Shown: positions 24,466 to 34,933, counted from the first letter of the stretch. The stretch: DNA of 64,000 nt from Arthrobacter sp. 18067 (GCF_902706295.1 NZ_CACSJJ010000012.1:62001-126000), one strand, 5' to 3'. The notes: generated from the letters alone by a model not told the origin. Numbers and translations are program-made.

Positions 24466-26048
24466 ATGTCAGAACCCAGCAAAATAGGACCCTGCAAGAG
24501 CGATGCAAGCGGCATGGACGAGTTTGGCTATGCCCAAACCCTGGACCGCAGCATCGGTAAGTTCGCCAGCTTCGCCGCCGGCGTCAGCTACATCTCCATC
24601 CTCACCGGCGTTTTTCAACTGTTTTACTTCGGATTCTCGACGGCGGGACCCGCCTATGCCTGGTCGTGGCCCATCGTCTTCGTCGGCCAGCTGATGGTCG
24701 CCCTGTGCTTTGCGGAATTGGCCGGACGCTACCCGGTGGCCGGGTCGGTCTACAACTGGGCCAAAAGGCTCTCCACCGGAACGTGGGCCTGGCTGGCGGG
24801 CTGGTTGCTGCTGCTCTCCTCGATCATGGCCCTTGGTCGGTCGCCTTGGCCCTCCAAATCACGTTGCCCCAGATCTGGAGCGGCTTCCAACTGGTAGGCG
24901 ACGGAACAGGTCCTTACGACTTCGCCGTCAACGGGGTCATCCTGGCCAGCATCATGATCGGCATTTCCACACTCATCAACGCGTTCGGCGTGAAACTCAT
25001 GACCATGATCAACAGTGTGGGCGTGTTCGTGGAACTGGTTGCGGCCGTCCTGCTCATTGCCGCGCTTATCTGGCACTCCGTGCGGGGGCCGGAAGTCCTC
25101 CTGGATACTGCCGGCTTCGGTGAAGAACATCCCCTGGGCTTCTTCGGAGTGTTCCTCATTGCTGCCATGGCTTCGGGGTACGTCATGTACGGCTTCGACA
25201 CCGCCAGCTCCTTGGGCGAAGAAACCAAGGACCCCAAGAAGACGGCGCCAAGGGCGATCCTGCGCGCCGTTACGGCATCCTTCCTTCTCGGAGGCCTGCT
25301 CCTCCTCGGCGGAATCCTGGCCGCCCCGGATCTCTCCGATCCCAAGCTGGGGGCGGCTGACGGCGGACTGCAGTACATCGTGCTTTCAGTATTGGGCGGC
25401 CCGTTCGGCAAGGCCTTCCTGGCATGCATCGTGGTAGCCGTGGTGGTCTGCACCCTCGCCGTGCATGCTGCAGCCATCCGGATGATGTTCGCCATGGCCC
25501 GGGACAACAACCTTCCCTTCAGCCGTCAGCTCAGCAAAGTGCATCCCACCCGGAAAACGCCCACAGTGGCTGCAATCGTCATCGGCGTAGTGGCCGTCAT
25601 TCCCTTGATCGTCAACATCTCCCAGCCGGCTATCTTCACCATTCTCTCCAGCATCAGCATTGTCCTGATTTACCTGTCCTACCTGCTGGTGACAGTGCCA
25701 ATGCTGCGGCGCCGGTTCCTGAAGAAGTGGCCCCTGAAGGACGACGGATCTGAACCGGGCTTCAGCCTTGGAAAATGGGGGCTGCCCGTCAACATCGTGG
25801 CCGTGCTGTGGGGCGGCGCCATGACCCTGAACCTGGTGTGGCCGCGGCCGGAGATTTACAACTCGGTGCCGCCGTTCGAGTGGTACCTGCAATGGGGTGG
25901 CGTGATCTTTGTTGGCACGGTCATCATCGGCGGAACGCTCCTCTACCGTCTCCGCATCAGGCACAAGACCGGAGTCCTGGCTGAGCACGCAGCCGCCGCT
26001 GCGCCTTCGGAACCGGACCCGGCCTTGGTCGCCGCCCAGAAAGCCTGA
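24466..26048 (+). pseudogene. APC superfamily permease interrupted by a frameshift
   Basis: From the ATG at 24466 (ribosome site TAGGAG) the frame encodes the first three or four helices of an amino acid/choline-type APC permease up to LLLLSSIMALG. It then leaves frame near 24838 and stops at 24897. The rest (SVALALQITLPQIW onward, about nine helices to AAQKA) lies in the +1 frame to 26048. Adding one base near 24838 would restore a normal permease of about 527 residues. It follows the choline-oxidation genes, so choline, betaine or a related amine is a likely substrate. Either a true inactivating deletion or a sequencing error is possible. Confidence 0.8.
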
Positions 26049-26065
26049 CGCGTGCCCGGGCGGCC

Positions 26066-27283
26066 TCAGACGAAGGCCGACTTCCCTGTCACCGCCCGGG
26101 CCACGATCATCGAATTGATCTCGTAACTTCCCTCGTACGTGTAAAGGATCTCGGCGTCGCCGAAGAGCTTGCCCATCTCGTAGTCCGTGGTGATCCCGTT
26201 CCCGCCCAAGAGTGAACGGCCCATCGCCACGGAGGAGCGCGCCAGCCGGGTGGTGGTGGCCTTGCACATGGCAGCTTGCACCATTTCGAGCTTGCCTGCC
26301 TGCTGGATCCGCGCGAGTTCCACCATCATGGACAGTGAGGCGTTCGCATTGCCCAGGATGTCCGCGAGCTGCTGTTGCACCAGCTGGAAACGGGCCAGTT
26401 CCTTGCCGAATTGTTGGCGTTCCAACGCGTAAGAACGGGCAATATCAAAAGCTGCCAACTGAATCCCTGCGGCCTGCCAACCCACCCAAGCCCGGGAATC
26501 ACGCAAAAGATCGTTCGCCCGCGAGAACTCCGTGGCCCCGGGCAGGAGATTCTCCAAAGGTATGCGGACCTCGTCCAGGACGATGTCCGCGTTCTGCATG
26601 ATCCTGAGCCCGATCTTGTTGGAGATCTTAGTGGCCGAGTATCCGGGGCGATCGGTCTCCACAATGAAGCCCTTGATCTGCCCGTCGGATTCGTCCCGGG
26701 CCCAAACCAGCGCAAAGTCGGCAATCGTGCCTGCACCAATCCAGCGCTTGGCACCGTTGATGACCCATTCGCCGCCGTCGCGCCGCGCCGTCGTCGAAAG
26801 TCCTCCGGCGATGTCCGAGCCGTGGTCCGGTTCAGTGAGGGCGAAGGCGCCCAGCTGGGTAAAGGCTTCCAGCCCAGGCAGCCACTTGCGCTTCTGATCA
26901 TCAGAGCCGAGCTCGTGGATCATGCCCACGATGAGCTCGTTGTGGATGCCCACCAACGCCGAAAGAGACACGTCGGCCCTGGCGATCTCGGTGTACATGA
27001 GGCCCTTGAAGAGCTTGGTGGAGCCGTCCGTCTGTAGTCCTCCGAGCCCGAACTTGGCCATATCGGCCAGCAGTCCGAACGGAAATTCCTCACGGTTCCA
27101 GTACTCGATACTGGCTGCCCGGATGCGTGTCTGCAGGAATTCCCTGATCTCGAGGTAGCGCACACGCTCCGATGGTGGGAGCAGATCCACTACGTGCATA
27201 AGGTCCGCCTCCGGGTAAGGAGGGAGGACACGTTCTGTTGCCGCACCGCTGGTGACGGTGCCGGCAGCTTTTTCGTCGAGCAT
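26066..27283 (-). CDS. Acyl-CoA dehydrogenase (glutaryl-CoA dehydrogenase-like)
   Basis: The 405-residue flavoprotein has the acyl-CoA dehydrogenase domain order: N-terminal helices, a middle beta domain (FALTEPDHGSDIAGG, then WVINGAKRWIGAGTIADFA) and a C-terminal helical domain. YTYEGSYEINSMIVAR contains the likely catalytic glutamate. The middle motifs are closest to glutaryl-CoA dehydrogenases, but the exact acyl group is not certain. It is divergent from an acyl-CoA synthetase gene, and the 115-bp promoter carries a motif also found upstream of mmsA, suggesting co-regulation with branched-chain catabolism. Confidence 0.88.
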   Translation of the reverse strand: MLDEKAAGTVTSGAATERVLPPYPEADLMHVVDLLPPSERVRYLEIREFLQTRIRAASIEYWNREEFPFGLLADMAKFGLGGLQTDGSTKLFKGLMYTEIARADVSLSALVGIHNELIVGMIHELGSDDQKRKWLPGLEAFTQLGAFALTEPDHGSDIAGGLSTTARRDGGEWVINGAKRWIGAGTIADFALVWARDESDGQIKGFIVETDRPGYSATKISNKIGLRIMQNADIVLDEVRIPLENLLPGATEFSRANDLLRDSRAWVGWQAAGIQLAAFDIARSYALERQQFGKELARFQLVQQQLADILGNANASLSMMVELARIQQAGKLEMVQAAMCKATTTRLARSSVAMGRSLLGGNGITTDYEMGKLFGDAEILYTYEGSYEINSMIVARAVTGKSAFV

Positions 27284-27330
27284 TAGACCCCTTCGTCATG
27301 TCCCGCACAGGCTCTTCCAAACCCTTGGAT

Positions 27331-27366
27331 GTCCTAGTATATTGCAAGGTGATGTGGATCACTAGG
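27331..27366. promoter_or_regulatory. Operator-like module in the divergent acyl-CoA gene promoter
   Basis: GTCCTAGTATATT (27331-27343) is followed by GTGATGTGGATCAC (27349-27362), an inverted repeat. Outer arms CCTAGT (27333-27338) and ACTAGG (27361-27366) are also inverted. Both blocks recur upstream of mmsA (41907-41944) in the same order. Confidence 0.5.
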
Positions 27367-27398
27367 CCGGGCAATGAAGCCCCGGCGAAAGGCGGACT

Positions 27399-29117
27399 AT
27401 GACAGTCACCGATGACTTCCGTGCGGCCCGCGACCGGTTGCTGGAACTGCGCGAGGACTACAAGCAGGCCCACAGCGAATTCGAGTGGCCACGCTTCGAG
27501 GAGTTCAATTTCGCCCTGGACTGGTTCGACCAGATCGCGGCGGACCAGGACAAAGGCGGCAAGCCCGCCCTGGTCATCGTGGAACAGGACGGCAGTTCCA
27601 CCCGCCGCACGTTCAAGGACCTCGCAGATCGGTCATCCCAGGTAGCCAATTGGCTCCGGAGCCAGGGCGTCCAGCGCGGCGACCACATGATCATCATGCT
27701 GGGAAACCAAGTGGAACTTTGGGAACTCATGCTGGCCGGCATCAAACTGGGCATCGTCATGATCCCCACCACCACCCTCATGGGCGCCCGCGACCTCCAG
27801 GACCGCGTTGAGCGCGGCGGAGCGGGCTGGGTTGCCGTTGGAAGCGCCAATATCGCCAAGTTCGCAGCCGTTAAAGGCGACTACACGCTGATGGAGATCG
27901 GCGCGGATCGAGCCAACGCGGACGCGAAACAGTACGCGGATTCGTACGACGCCGGCACGGACTTCACGCCGGACGCCCCCACCAAGGCGGACGAAACTCT
28001 CCTGCTCTACTTCACGTCCGGCACCACCTCACGCGCCAAACTGGTGGAGCACACCCACACGTCCTACCCCGTGGGCCACCTGTCTACGATGTACTGGATC
28101 GGCCTCGAACCGGGCGATGTCCACCTCAACGTCGCCTCCCCCGGCTGGGCCAAACATGCGTGGTCCAACGTGTTCACCCCGTGGATCGCCGAGGCCTGCG
28201 TCTTCATCTACAACTACGAACGCTTCGATGCGGCCGCCCTCATGGAGCAGATGGGCCGGGAGGGCGTCACCAGTTTCTGCGCGCCGCCCACAGTGTGGCG
28301 CATGCTCATCCAGGCCGACCTCACGCAGCTCACCAGTCCACCGCTGAAGGTGGTTTCGGCCGGCGAACCACTCAATGCAGAGGTCATCGGGCAGGTGGAG
28401 GAAGCCTGGGGCGTGACCATCCGCGACGGATTCGGCCAGACCGAATCCACCGTCCAGATCGCCAACACGCCTTCGCAGCCGGTAAAGATCGGCTCCATGG
28501 GGCGGCCGCTCCCCGGGTACGACGTGGTGTTGGTGGACCCGGTCACCGGTCAGGAATCCGACGACGGCGAACTCTGCCTGCGCTTGGACCCCCGGCCAGT
28601 GGGGCTCATGAAGAGCTACTTCGGCGACGAGGCGAAGACGGCTGAGGCCTTCCGCGATGGCTACTATCACACCGGCGATATGGCCAGCCGGGACGCCGAT
28701 GGCGTCATCACCTACGTCGGCCGGGACGACGACGTCTTCAAGTCCTCCGACTACCGTTTGTCGCCATTCGAACTTGAAAGCGTCCTGATCGAACACCCCG
28801 CAGTGGCGGAGGCCGCCGTCGTGCCTTCACCTGATGCCGTGAAGCTGTCGGTACCCAAAGCGTTCGTGGTACTGGCCGCCGGCTACGAACCGGGACCTGC
28901 CGTGGCCGAGGACATCCTCAAGTATTGCCGCGAGCATCTGGCCCCTTTCAAGCGCATCCGGCGGCTGGAATTCGGCGAGCTTCCCAAGACAATTTCCGGC
29001 AAGATCCGGCGTGTGGAACTGCGCGGCACGGAAGTCGCCCGGCACGGCGACGGTCCGCTCCCGTCAGGTTTGGGCGTCGAATACACGGAGGAAGAGTTCC
29101 CGAATCTGAAAGACTAG
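27399..29117 (+). CDS. AMP-forming acyl-CoA synthetase
   Basis: The 572-residue member of the ANL superfamily activates a carboxylate to its CoA thioester with ATP. Motifs are the P-loop YFTSGTTSRAKLVEHTH, DGFGQTEST, YYHTGDMASRD and the C-terminal lysine loop LPKTISGKIRR. The overall type is that of medium-chain or benzoate/aminobenzoate-CoA ligases. It starts 115 bp from the divergent acyl-CoA dehydrogenase and precedes a MarR regulator, so the three genes probably handle one acid. The substrate cannot be named. Confidence 0.88.
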   Translation: MTVTDDFRAARDRLLELREDYKQAHSEFEWPRFEEFNFALDWFDQIAADQDKGGKPALVIVEQDGSSTRRTFKDLADRSSQVANWLRSQGVQRGDHMIIMLGNQVELWELMLAGIKLGIVMIPTTTLMGARDLQDRVERGGAGWVAVGSANIAKFAAVKGDYTLMEIGADRANADAKQYADSYDAGTDFTPDAPTKADETLLLYFTSGTTSRAKLVEHTHTSYPVGHLSTMYWIGLEPGDVHLNVASPGWAKHAWSNVFTPWIAEACVFIYNYERFDAAALMEQMGREGVTSFCAPPTVWRMLIQADLTQLTSPPLKVVSAGEPLNAEVIGQVEEAWGVTIRDGFGQTESTVQIANTPSQPVKIGSMGRPLPGYDVVLVDPVTGQESDDGELCLRLDPRPVGLMKSYFGDEAKTAEAFRDGYYHTGDMASRDADGVITYVGRDDDVFKSSDYRLSPFELESVLIEHPAVAEAAVVPSPDAVKLSVPKAFVVLAAGYEPGPAVAEDILKYCREHLAPFKRIRRLEFGELPKTISGKIRRVELRGTEVARHGDGPLPSGLGVEYTEEEFPNLKD

Positions 29118-29158
29118 CCAACCGAACAGTAGGCCAACCAAGCAAACGAAGGAGGCCC

Positions 29159-29668
29159 ATGGGCACCCCACTCCCCCGCGACCCCATCGCCGACGCCCAA
29201 CGCAACTGGGAACGGCATGGCTGGGGCGATGTCGCCGCGCCCATGGCTGCCATCACCGCGATCATGCGCACCCAACAAATCCTGCTGGCGCGCATCGAAA
29301 CGGTTCTCAAACCGTTCGGGCTGACCTTCGCACGCTACGAACTGCTGGCGCTGCTGAGTTTCGCCCGCAGCGGCGCGCTGCCCATGAACAAAGCCAGCGC
29401 CCTCCTGCAGGTGCACCCCACTTCGGTGACCAACGCCGTCGACCGCTTGGAAAAGGCCGCCTTGGTAGCCCGCTCGCCGCACCCCACCGACGGCCGCACC
29501 ACCCTGATCGAACTCACCGCCGAGGGCCGCACGCTGGCCAAAAAAGCGACGGCGGCACTCAACGCCGAGGTTTTCGGCCAGTCAGGTTTCGGGGACGACG
29601 ACGTCGATCACCTCATCCGCGTACTGGGCACCTTCCGCAGGGATGCCGGAGATTTCACGGAGGAGTAG
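29159..29668 (+). CDS. MarR family transcriptional regulator
   Basis: The 169-residue winged-helix protein contains the MarR core YELLALLSFARSGALPMNKA, HPTSVTNAVDRLEKAALV and the wing RSPHPTDGRTTLIELT. An excellent ribosome site (AAGGAGG) precedes the ATG at 29159. It lies 41 bp after the acyl-CoA synthetase and probably responds to the acid or its CoA ester, as many MarR proteins beside CoA ligases do. Its gene converges on the DUF222-HNH gene with only 6 bp between the stops. Confidence 0.9.
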   Translation: MGTPLPRDPIADAQRNWERHGWGDVAAPMAAITAIMRTQQILLARIETVLKPFGLTFARYELLALLSFARSGALPMNKASALLQVHPTSVTNAVDRLEKAALVARSPHPTDGRTTLIELTAEGRTLAKKATAALNAEVFGQSGFGDDDVDHLIRVLGTFRRDAGDFTEE

Positions 29669-29674
29669 ACCTTT

Positions 29675-30979
29675 CTAGGTTCTCGTAGGGCGGCTTCCGG
29701 GCAACGGTGGAGCCTTTGATCGGTAGGTATGCCCGGTGGGCGTGATGATTTCCAGTGTGTGCACATCGGCATGCACAGCACGGGTGCTCCACCCGGGGTT
29801 TTCCTTCGTGTGGTTGCATGCTTCGCACAGTCCTGCGCCATTGGCCAGGTTTGTTTGCCCTCCGGAGTGCCACGGAACCACATGGTCAAAATGCCGGATG
29901 GGCGCGTCGCAATACGGCGTCCGACAGGTGTCGTCGCGGGTTTCGATGAAGCGCCGTAGCCGGCCGGTAAAGAGCCGCGCCCTGGAGTCGGTGGCAAGGA
30001 GTTCTCCCGTGGCTGGCGCGGTGTAGAGCCTGCGAAGCCAGACAGTGAGTTCCTGGTCCTGGGCTGCTCGCTCCTCAGCGACCATTGTTCTTGCCCATTC
30101 GGCGGGGACGATTCCGTAGCCCTGAAGCCGTGCTGGTTCGCTGTCACCTTGGAAAAGAGTGCGGTCTGTCATGACGAGGTCCAGGTTGATCCCAGAAACC
30201 CCGCCCGGGGTACCGGTGATGCGTTCGACGAGGGTATCGGCCATGGCTTGACCGCGGTTCCGGCCATCGCCGCTGGAACGAGCTGAATCAGCGGCCCGGG
30301 TCAGCGCCGCGTAAACCGCCACTCCCTGGGCAACAGGAAGGAGGGCCGTCAGGTAGGTCATGGTGTCCGGCGCCGGACGCAGGCTCACTGTCCGCTCGGC
30401 TGCAGCGCGGCTGGCACGCCCGGCCACCGACCGCGGATCCCTCCGATATGCCGCAGCTTTCGCCGCGGCCACGATCGCTTTGTCGCCCTTCCCGGCAAAG
30501 GTCCCTGTGTCGGGGGCGAGCTCCTCGTCGACAGCGGTTCGGTCCTCAACAGACAGGCACGCGGTTTCTTTCACCAGCAGCGTGGCACGCCACTCATTCA
30601 GCTGCCCGGACTGCAGCGCCGCCAAGGTGCGCGGCATCTCGATCACGAGGGCCTTCGCCAAACCAAGTAAACGGGAGCCACGGTTTGGTGATTCCCTTCT
30701 TGCCAGCGCCACCTGGGCTCCCACGCCTTGGCCACGCTCCGAGGCGGGGACCCCTGCCTCGGCCTGCTCCTGACGTAGAGCCAGATCAAAAGCCACAGCA
30801 ACCCGCGCCTGCAAAGCGGTGATTGCCGACTTCATCTCCTCCAGGGCCCGCAACTGCTCGATCAGGTCCCCACTAACGGTGCCGGCCGTACCCCTGCCGG
30901 GCTGAACGGAATCCACAACGACTGGAGCGCGCCCGCGCGCCACTACTGCGCCCGCTCGCCTCTCCCCAATCCGCTCCAT
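29675..30979 (-). CDS. DUF222 domain protein with C-terminal HNH endonuclease motif
   Basis: The 434-residue protein has a long helical DUF222 region (about residues 35-320). The C-terminal HNH domain contains [19 protein letters not shown] and [13 protein letters not shown], with the zinc cysteines and HNH residues intact. Such proteins are multi-copy in actinobacterial genomes (13E12-like repeat family) and their role is not settled; nuclease activity is inferred only from the motif. No transposase or inverted repeats flank it here. Confidence 0.88.
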   Translation of the reverse strand: MERIGERRAGAVVARGRAPVVVDSVQPGRGTAGTVSGDLIEQLRALEEMKSAITALQARVAVAFDLALRQEQAEAGVPASERGQGVGAQVALARRESPNRGSRLLGLAKALVIEMPRTLAALQSGQLNEWRATLLVKETACLSVEDRTAVDEELAPDTGTFAGKGDKAIVAAAKAAAYRRDPRSVAGRASRAAAERTVSLRPAPDTMTYLTALLPVAQGVAVYAALTRAADSARSSGDGRNRGQAMADTLVERITGTPGGVSGINLDLVMTDRTLFQGDSEPARLQGYGIVPAEWARTMVAEERAAQDQELTVWLRRLYTAPATGELLATDSRARLFTGRLRRFIETRDDTCRTPYCDAPIRHFDHVVPWHSGGQTNLANGAGLCEACNHTKENPGWSTRAVHADVHTLEIITPTGHTYRSKAPPLPGSRPTRT

Positions 30980-31124
30980 GCCCTAACTCTGGCAGCAGGC
31001 ACTGACAATATAACGTCAGCGATCGCAGGGGAGCCCCATGACTTCTGCGCAGCAAGGGAGTCCCTTGGAGGACCTCCCTCAAGCGGGACTCCCTCCCCCA
31101 CTGTGAACCTGATGTTCTGGATAC

Positions 31125-32321
31125 ATGACCACAACCTTTCCCACCGCCAAGACCCGGCGTCTGCCATTGGTGACATACGTTCTGGCTGCGGGTGTGTTCC
31201 TGATGGGAACCACCGAGTTCATTGTTGCGGGGATACTGCCGGAGATCGCCAGCGACCTGAGCACCTCCGTGGCAAGTGCGGGACTCATGATCACGGTGTT
31301 TGCTCTCGGCATGATCGTGGGCACTCCCACGATGTCCATCCTGACCCTCAAGCTGCCACGCCGACTGACGCTGAGCCTCGCCCTGGTGGTGTTCGCTGTT
31401 GGTCACGTCATCGTGGCGCTCACCTCCGATTTCACGCTCATTCTTGGCGCACGTTTCCTCACGGCCTTGGCGACGGGCGCTTTCTGGGCGGTGGCCGCCG
31501 TCGTGGGTGCCAAAGCGGCAGGCGCGGCTTCCGCGTCCCGCGCCCTCGGCGTGGTGCTGGGCGGCGGGATGCTCGCCAACGTGGTGGGTGTTCCCCTCGG
31601 TGCGTTTGCCGGTCAGGTCATTGGCTGGCGGGGACCGTTCTGGGTACTCGCCGCGTTGGCGCTGGTGGGGGCGGTTCCGGTGTACCGGCTGGTTGCTGCG
31701 GATCCTGTTTCGGGCCCCACTCCATCGGTGCGTGCGGAGCTGGCGAGTATGCGGGATTCGAGGGTTTGGCTTGTGCTGGCAGGTTGCGCAATCGTGTGCG
31801 GATCATCCTTGGCTGCCTACACTTTCATCTCTCCGCTGCTCACGGAGAGCACCGGCCTGGCCGCAGCCGCGGTTCCGCTGGTGCTGATGGCGTACGGCAT
31901 CGGGGCGTTCATCGGCTCCACCCTGGGTGGCCACTTCGGGGCACACCACCCGTACCCGGCCCTGTTCATCTCAGCGGGCATGACATTCCTGGTTCTCGGT
32001 GCCCTCTTCCTGTTCTCCCAGTTCGCGCTGGTCGCAGTGGTCCTGATCTTCCTTCTGGGTCTCTTCGGCATGGCAACCAACCCGATATTGATCGGCAAGG
32101 CAGTTGGATATGCCGGGCAAGCGCCAACTCTGGCTTCGGCGCTCAGCACTTCGGCATTCAATCTGGGCACGGCAGTGGGATCGTGGATGGCCGGCTTCGC
32201 GTTGGAGTCCGCGCTGGGAGCCAGCGGTCCCGTGCTGGTGGGTACCGTTGTCGCCGCACTGTACTTCCTGCCGCTCACTGTGCTGATGCTGAAAGATCGG
32301 AAGGACGGTGCTTTGGCGTGA
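31125..32321 (+). CDS. MFS efflux transporter, Cmx/CmrA-like
   Basis: The 398-residue protein has 12 predicted membrane helices and the drug:H+ antiporter-1 N-terminus (AAGVFLMGTTEFIVAGILPEI). Its loop sequence and its conserved ALGVVLGGGMLANVVGVPLG resemble Cmx/CmrA chloramphenicol exporters and the AraJ/YdhP group. Actual drug export is not shown. It ends 4 bp before the convergent stop of the WYL regulator. Confidence 0.85.
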   Translation: MTTTFPTAKTRRLPLVTYVLAAGVFLMGTTEFIVAGILPEIASDLSTSVASAGLMITVFALGMIVGTPTMSILTLKLPRRLTLSLALVVFAVGHVIVALTSDFTLILGARFLTALATGAFWAVAAVVGAKAAGAASASRALGVVLGGGMLANVVGVPLGAFAGQVIGWRGPFWVLAALALVGAVPVYRLVAADPVSGPTPSVRAELASMRDSRVWLVLAGCAIVCGSSLAAYTFISPLLTESTGLAAAAVPLVLMAYGIGAFIGSTLGGHFGAHHPYPALFISAGMTFLVLGALFLFSQFALVAVVLIFLLGLFGMATNPILIGKAVGYAGQAPTLASALSTSAFNLGTAVGSWMAGFALESALGASGPVLVGTVVAALYFLPLTVLMLKDRKDGALA

Positions 32322-32325
32322 AGGT

Positions 32326-33033
32326 CTAATGTTCGTCGCTCGCGCCGAAGTCGCTTGTGAGCCAGTCCTCAATTGAGTTCCAAGGGAAGGCGCGATGAGC
32401 ATGTGGCCCGGGCGAGATTGTGGAGGCCTCCATCCGGTCGAGTCGAAAGAGACGCCAGTCGTCCCGGTCAAGGTCGTAAGCAACGAGGTACCAGTACTGT
32501 TGCCGCAGGAGATGCCGATAGGGCTCGACTCTGCGGCGCGAATGGCGGCCACGTTGGTCCGTGTAGTCGAACCCGAGGCGCGCGCCCGTCGCAACGGAGT
32601 CGGCGATCGTGCCGACAAGCTCCCAGTCAACGGACGCAGGAGCTTCGCGTAGAACCTGTGTCGACAGAGCTACCGCTGCGGCCCGCCGCTGCAGGCCGCC
32701 AGGCAGCACCTGTTCGAGCTTCGTGCGCGCGGTCGCAGCTTTGGCATCATCCGGCAGCCACGCTTCCAGGATCAGGATGCTCGTGATGATCGTCGAGACT
32801 TCGTCCGCGCTGAGCAGGAGCGGTGGAATCTTCATGCTCGGCCGCAGCGCGTAGAGAGCACCTGGGCCGGGGCGGGAGCTGACGTCGTAACCCATGCCGC
32901 GAAGACGCATTGCGTCCCGCCGTACGGTGCGCGCGCTCACCCGCAGGCGGGCCGCGAGGTCGTGTGCGGTCCATGTCCGCCCCGACTGGAGTAGGGCCAG
33001 CAACTCCAGCGACCGTGTCGAGGGTGAGTCCAT
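32326..33033 (-). CDS. WYL-domain transcriptional regulator (YafY/DeoR-type HTH)
   Basis: The 235-residue protein has an N-terminal HTH_11 domain (SLELLALLQSGRTWTAHDLA, then VSARTVRRDAMRLR) and a WYL ligand-sensing domain (QYWYLVAYDLDRDDWRLFRL). The ATG at 33033 was preferred over an upstream codon at 33081 because the usual N-terminus MDSPSTRSLELL starts there. It is divergent from the NmrA-like gene at 33117 and is its likely regulator; such pairs are common in actinobacteria. Confidence 0.88.
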   Translation of the reverse strand: MDSPSTRSLELLALLQSGRTWTAHDLAARLRVSARTVRRDAMRLRGMGYDVSSRPGPGALYALRPSMKIPPLLLSADEVSTIITSILILEAWLPDDAKAATARTKLEQVLPGGLQRRAAAVALSTQVLREAPASVDWELVGTIADSVATGARLGFDYTDQRGRHSRRRVEPYRHLLRQQYWYLVAYDLDRDDWRLFRLDRMEASTISPGPHAHRAFPWNSIEDWLTSDFGASDEH

Positions 33034-33116
33034 GGATCCATGATCGCCCAAGATGCGGCCAGTATGCGGCCGCAATTGCACATAGCGTGGAAGAACGAGC
33101 GGAAGAAAGGAACTCC

Positions 33117-33986
33117 ATGAAGATCGCCGTCACAACCTCTCAGGGCAACGTCGGCCGACATCTGACACGGATGCTCATCCGGGCAGGCGTCAGGCCGCTG
33201 CTTCTCACCCGCCACCCAGAGAACGTCCCCGCTGCCCTCGCCGCGCACGTCGATCTGGTGGCGACGGACTCCCGCGAGCCGGGTCAGGTCGTTTCGGCCA
33301 CCGTCGGCATCGACGCCATCTACTGGGTCGATCCGCCCGCTGAGTCCCCCGACCCGATGGCCGACTACCGCCGCGCTACGGAGTCCGTTGTCTCCGCAGT
33401 TGAGGCGAACCGGATCGGACGGGTCGTCTTCCAGAGCAGCGTCGGCGCGGAGAAGCGGCACGGCGCAGGCGAGATCGACGGCCTCGCGGAGACGGAAGTC
33501 GCCCTCGACGGTTGCGGCGCGGACGTCACGCACCTGCGGTGCGGCTACTTCTTCACCAACCTGCTGTTCGAGGCGCAGTCAGTGAAGACCGGGTTGCTCC
33601 AGACCGTACTCCCCGTCGATGCCCCGATGAGCTGGGTTGCACCACGGGACATCGCCGAGGTGGCCGCTCTCAACTTGTTGAGCCTCAAATGGAGCGGACG
33701 CCGCGTCCAAGCCGTCCACGGCACCGAAGACCTGACATGGACGCAAGTCGCGAAGATCCTGGCGGAGGAGCTAGGCCGAGAGGTGCGCGTCGAGCGGATC
33801 GCCGACGAGCAGATGCGCGAGCAGTACCTCCAGGCTGGCATGCCTCCCGCCATGGCGGACGCGGTCCTGGGGATGTCCACCGGGCTGCGAGAAGGCTTCG
33901 TGCCCGAGCAGGAACGTTCGATCGTCACCACCACTCAGACCCAACTGCGGAGCTGGATCCGTGAGGAGCTCGTCCCCCTCCTCTGA
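33117..33986 (+). CDS. NmrA-like NAD(P)-binding protein
   Basis: The 289-residue atypical short-chain dehydrogenase/NmrA-family protein has a Rossmann start KIAVTTSQGNVGRHL, in which the usual GxTG is replaced by TTSQG but GNVG is kept. Middle motifs are VVFQSSVGAEKRHG and WVAPRDIAEVAALNLL. Relatives act as quinone reductases or redox-sensing proteins (QorB-like). The start has an AAAGGAACTCC ribosome site. It is divergent from the WYL regulator, 83 bp apart. The substrate is unknown. Confidence 0.82.
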   Translation: MKIAVTTSQGNVGRHLTRMLIRAGVRPLLLTRHPENVPAALAAHVDLVATDSREPGQVVSATVGIDAIYWVDPPAESPDPMADYRRATESVVSAVEANRIGRVVFQSSVGAEKRHGAGEIDGLAETEVALDGCGADVTHLRCGYFFTNLLFEAQSVKTGLLQTVLPVDAPMSWVAPRDIAEVAALNLLSLKWSGRRVQAVHGTEDLTWTQVAKILAEELGREVRVERIADEQMREQYLQAGMPPAMADAVLGMSTGLREGFVPEQERSIVTTTQTQLRSWIREELVPLL

Positions 33987-34042
33987 ACACCATGGGGAGC
34001 ACGATGGAGTTCAAACGGCGGTGCGCGTCACCTGTCATGCAG

Positions 34043-34933
34043 TCAGCCTTCCGCCCGGGTCCTTTCGGCAGTGGACTCGGCGGCGTATTCGCTGGCCGCC
34101 CACGATGCCAACAGCTGGAGACGCTCGGCCGACGGCGATCCGGGTTCCGCAGCGTAGATGGTCAGGGTCAGCCCGGGCTCGGCCGCCATCTCCAGGCCCT
34201 CGAAGGCGAGCGTCATCTCGCCAACGATGGGGTGGTTGAACGTTTTGAAGCCAGTGCCGTGATGTCGGACGTTGTGCGCGCCCCAGCGTGTGCGGAAATC
34301 CTCGCTGCGGGTGCTGAGTTCACCAATGAGATCGTGGAGCTCCTTGTTGTGCGGGTCGCGTCCAGCCTCCGTGCGGAGAATGGAGACCGTCACCTCGGCG
34401 AAGGCATCCCAGTCCGGATAGAACTCGTAGGCACGATCGTCCAGGAACGTGAACCGTGCGATGTTGGGCGCCTGCCCCGGCATGTCGTAGCAGTCCTTGT
34501 AGAACGCCCGGGCCAAGGGATTAACCGCCAGCAGATCCATCCGGCCATTGCGGACGAACGCGGGTCCGGCCGATACCGCATCAAGCGCCCATTGCAGGCT
34601 CTGATGCGGAACGTACGACGTCGAGGTCCGTCGCCGCGGCGGACGCGCTACCGGACTCGCCGCATGGGCCAGGTCAAAGAGGTGCGCCCGTTCTGCATCA
34701 TCCAGGCGCAGCGCCCTGGCGATGCTCTCAAGTACCTGCGGCGAAGCGCCACTGATGGCGCCGCGTTCCAAACGGGTGTAATACTCCACGCTCAGTCCGG
34801 CAAGCGTGGCCACCTCACTGCGACGCAACCCTTTGACCCGCCGATTGGAGCCGACCGGCAGCCCCACCTGCTCAGGTGACACCTGGGCGCGCCGGGAGAT
34901 CAGGAATTCGCGTACTTCAGCCCGATTATCCAT
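34043..34933 (-). CDS. XRE-family regulator with MmyB-like ligand-binding domain
   Basis: The 296-residue protein begins with a Cro/C1-type helix-turn-helix (RVKGLRRSEVATLAGLSVEYY, about residues 32-52) and continues with the MmyB-like PAS-type domain (NPLARAFYKDC, FTFLDDRAYEFYPDWD, HPIVGEMTLAFEGLEM). This architecture is typical of actinobacterial regulators that bind small molecules or fatty acids. It converges on the NmrA-like gene. No target is evident. Confidence 0.9.
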   Translation of the reverse strand: MDNRAEVREFLISRRAQVSPEQVGLPVGSNRRVKGLRRSEVATLAGLSVEYYTRLERGAISGASPQVLESIARALRLDDAERAHLFDLAHAASPVARPPRRRTSTSYVPHQSLQWALDAVSAGPAFVRNGRMDLLAVNPLARAFYKDCYDMPGQAPNIARFTFLDDRAYEFYPDWDAFAEVTVSILRTEAGRDPHNKELHDLIGELSTRSEDFRTRWGAHNVRHHGTGFKTFNHPIVGEMTLAFEGLEMAAEPGLTLTIYAAEPGSPSAERLQLLASWAASEYAAESTAERTRAEG

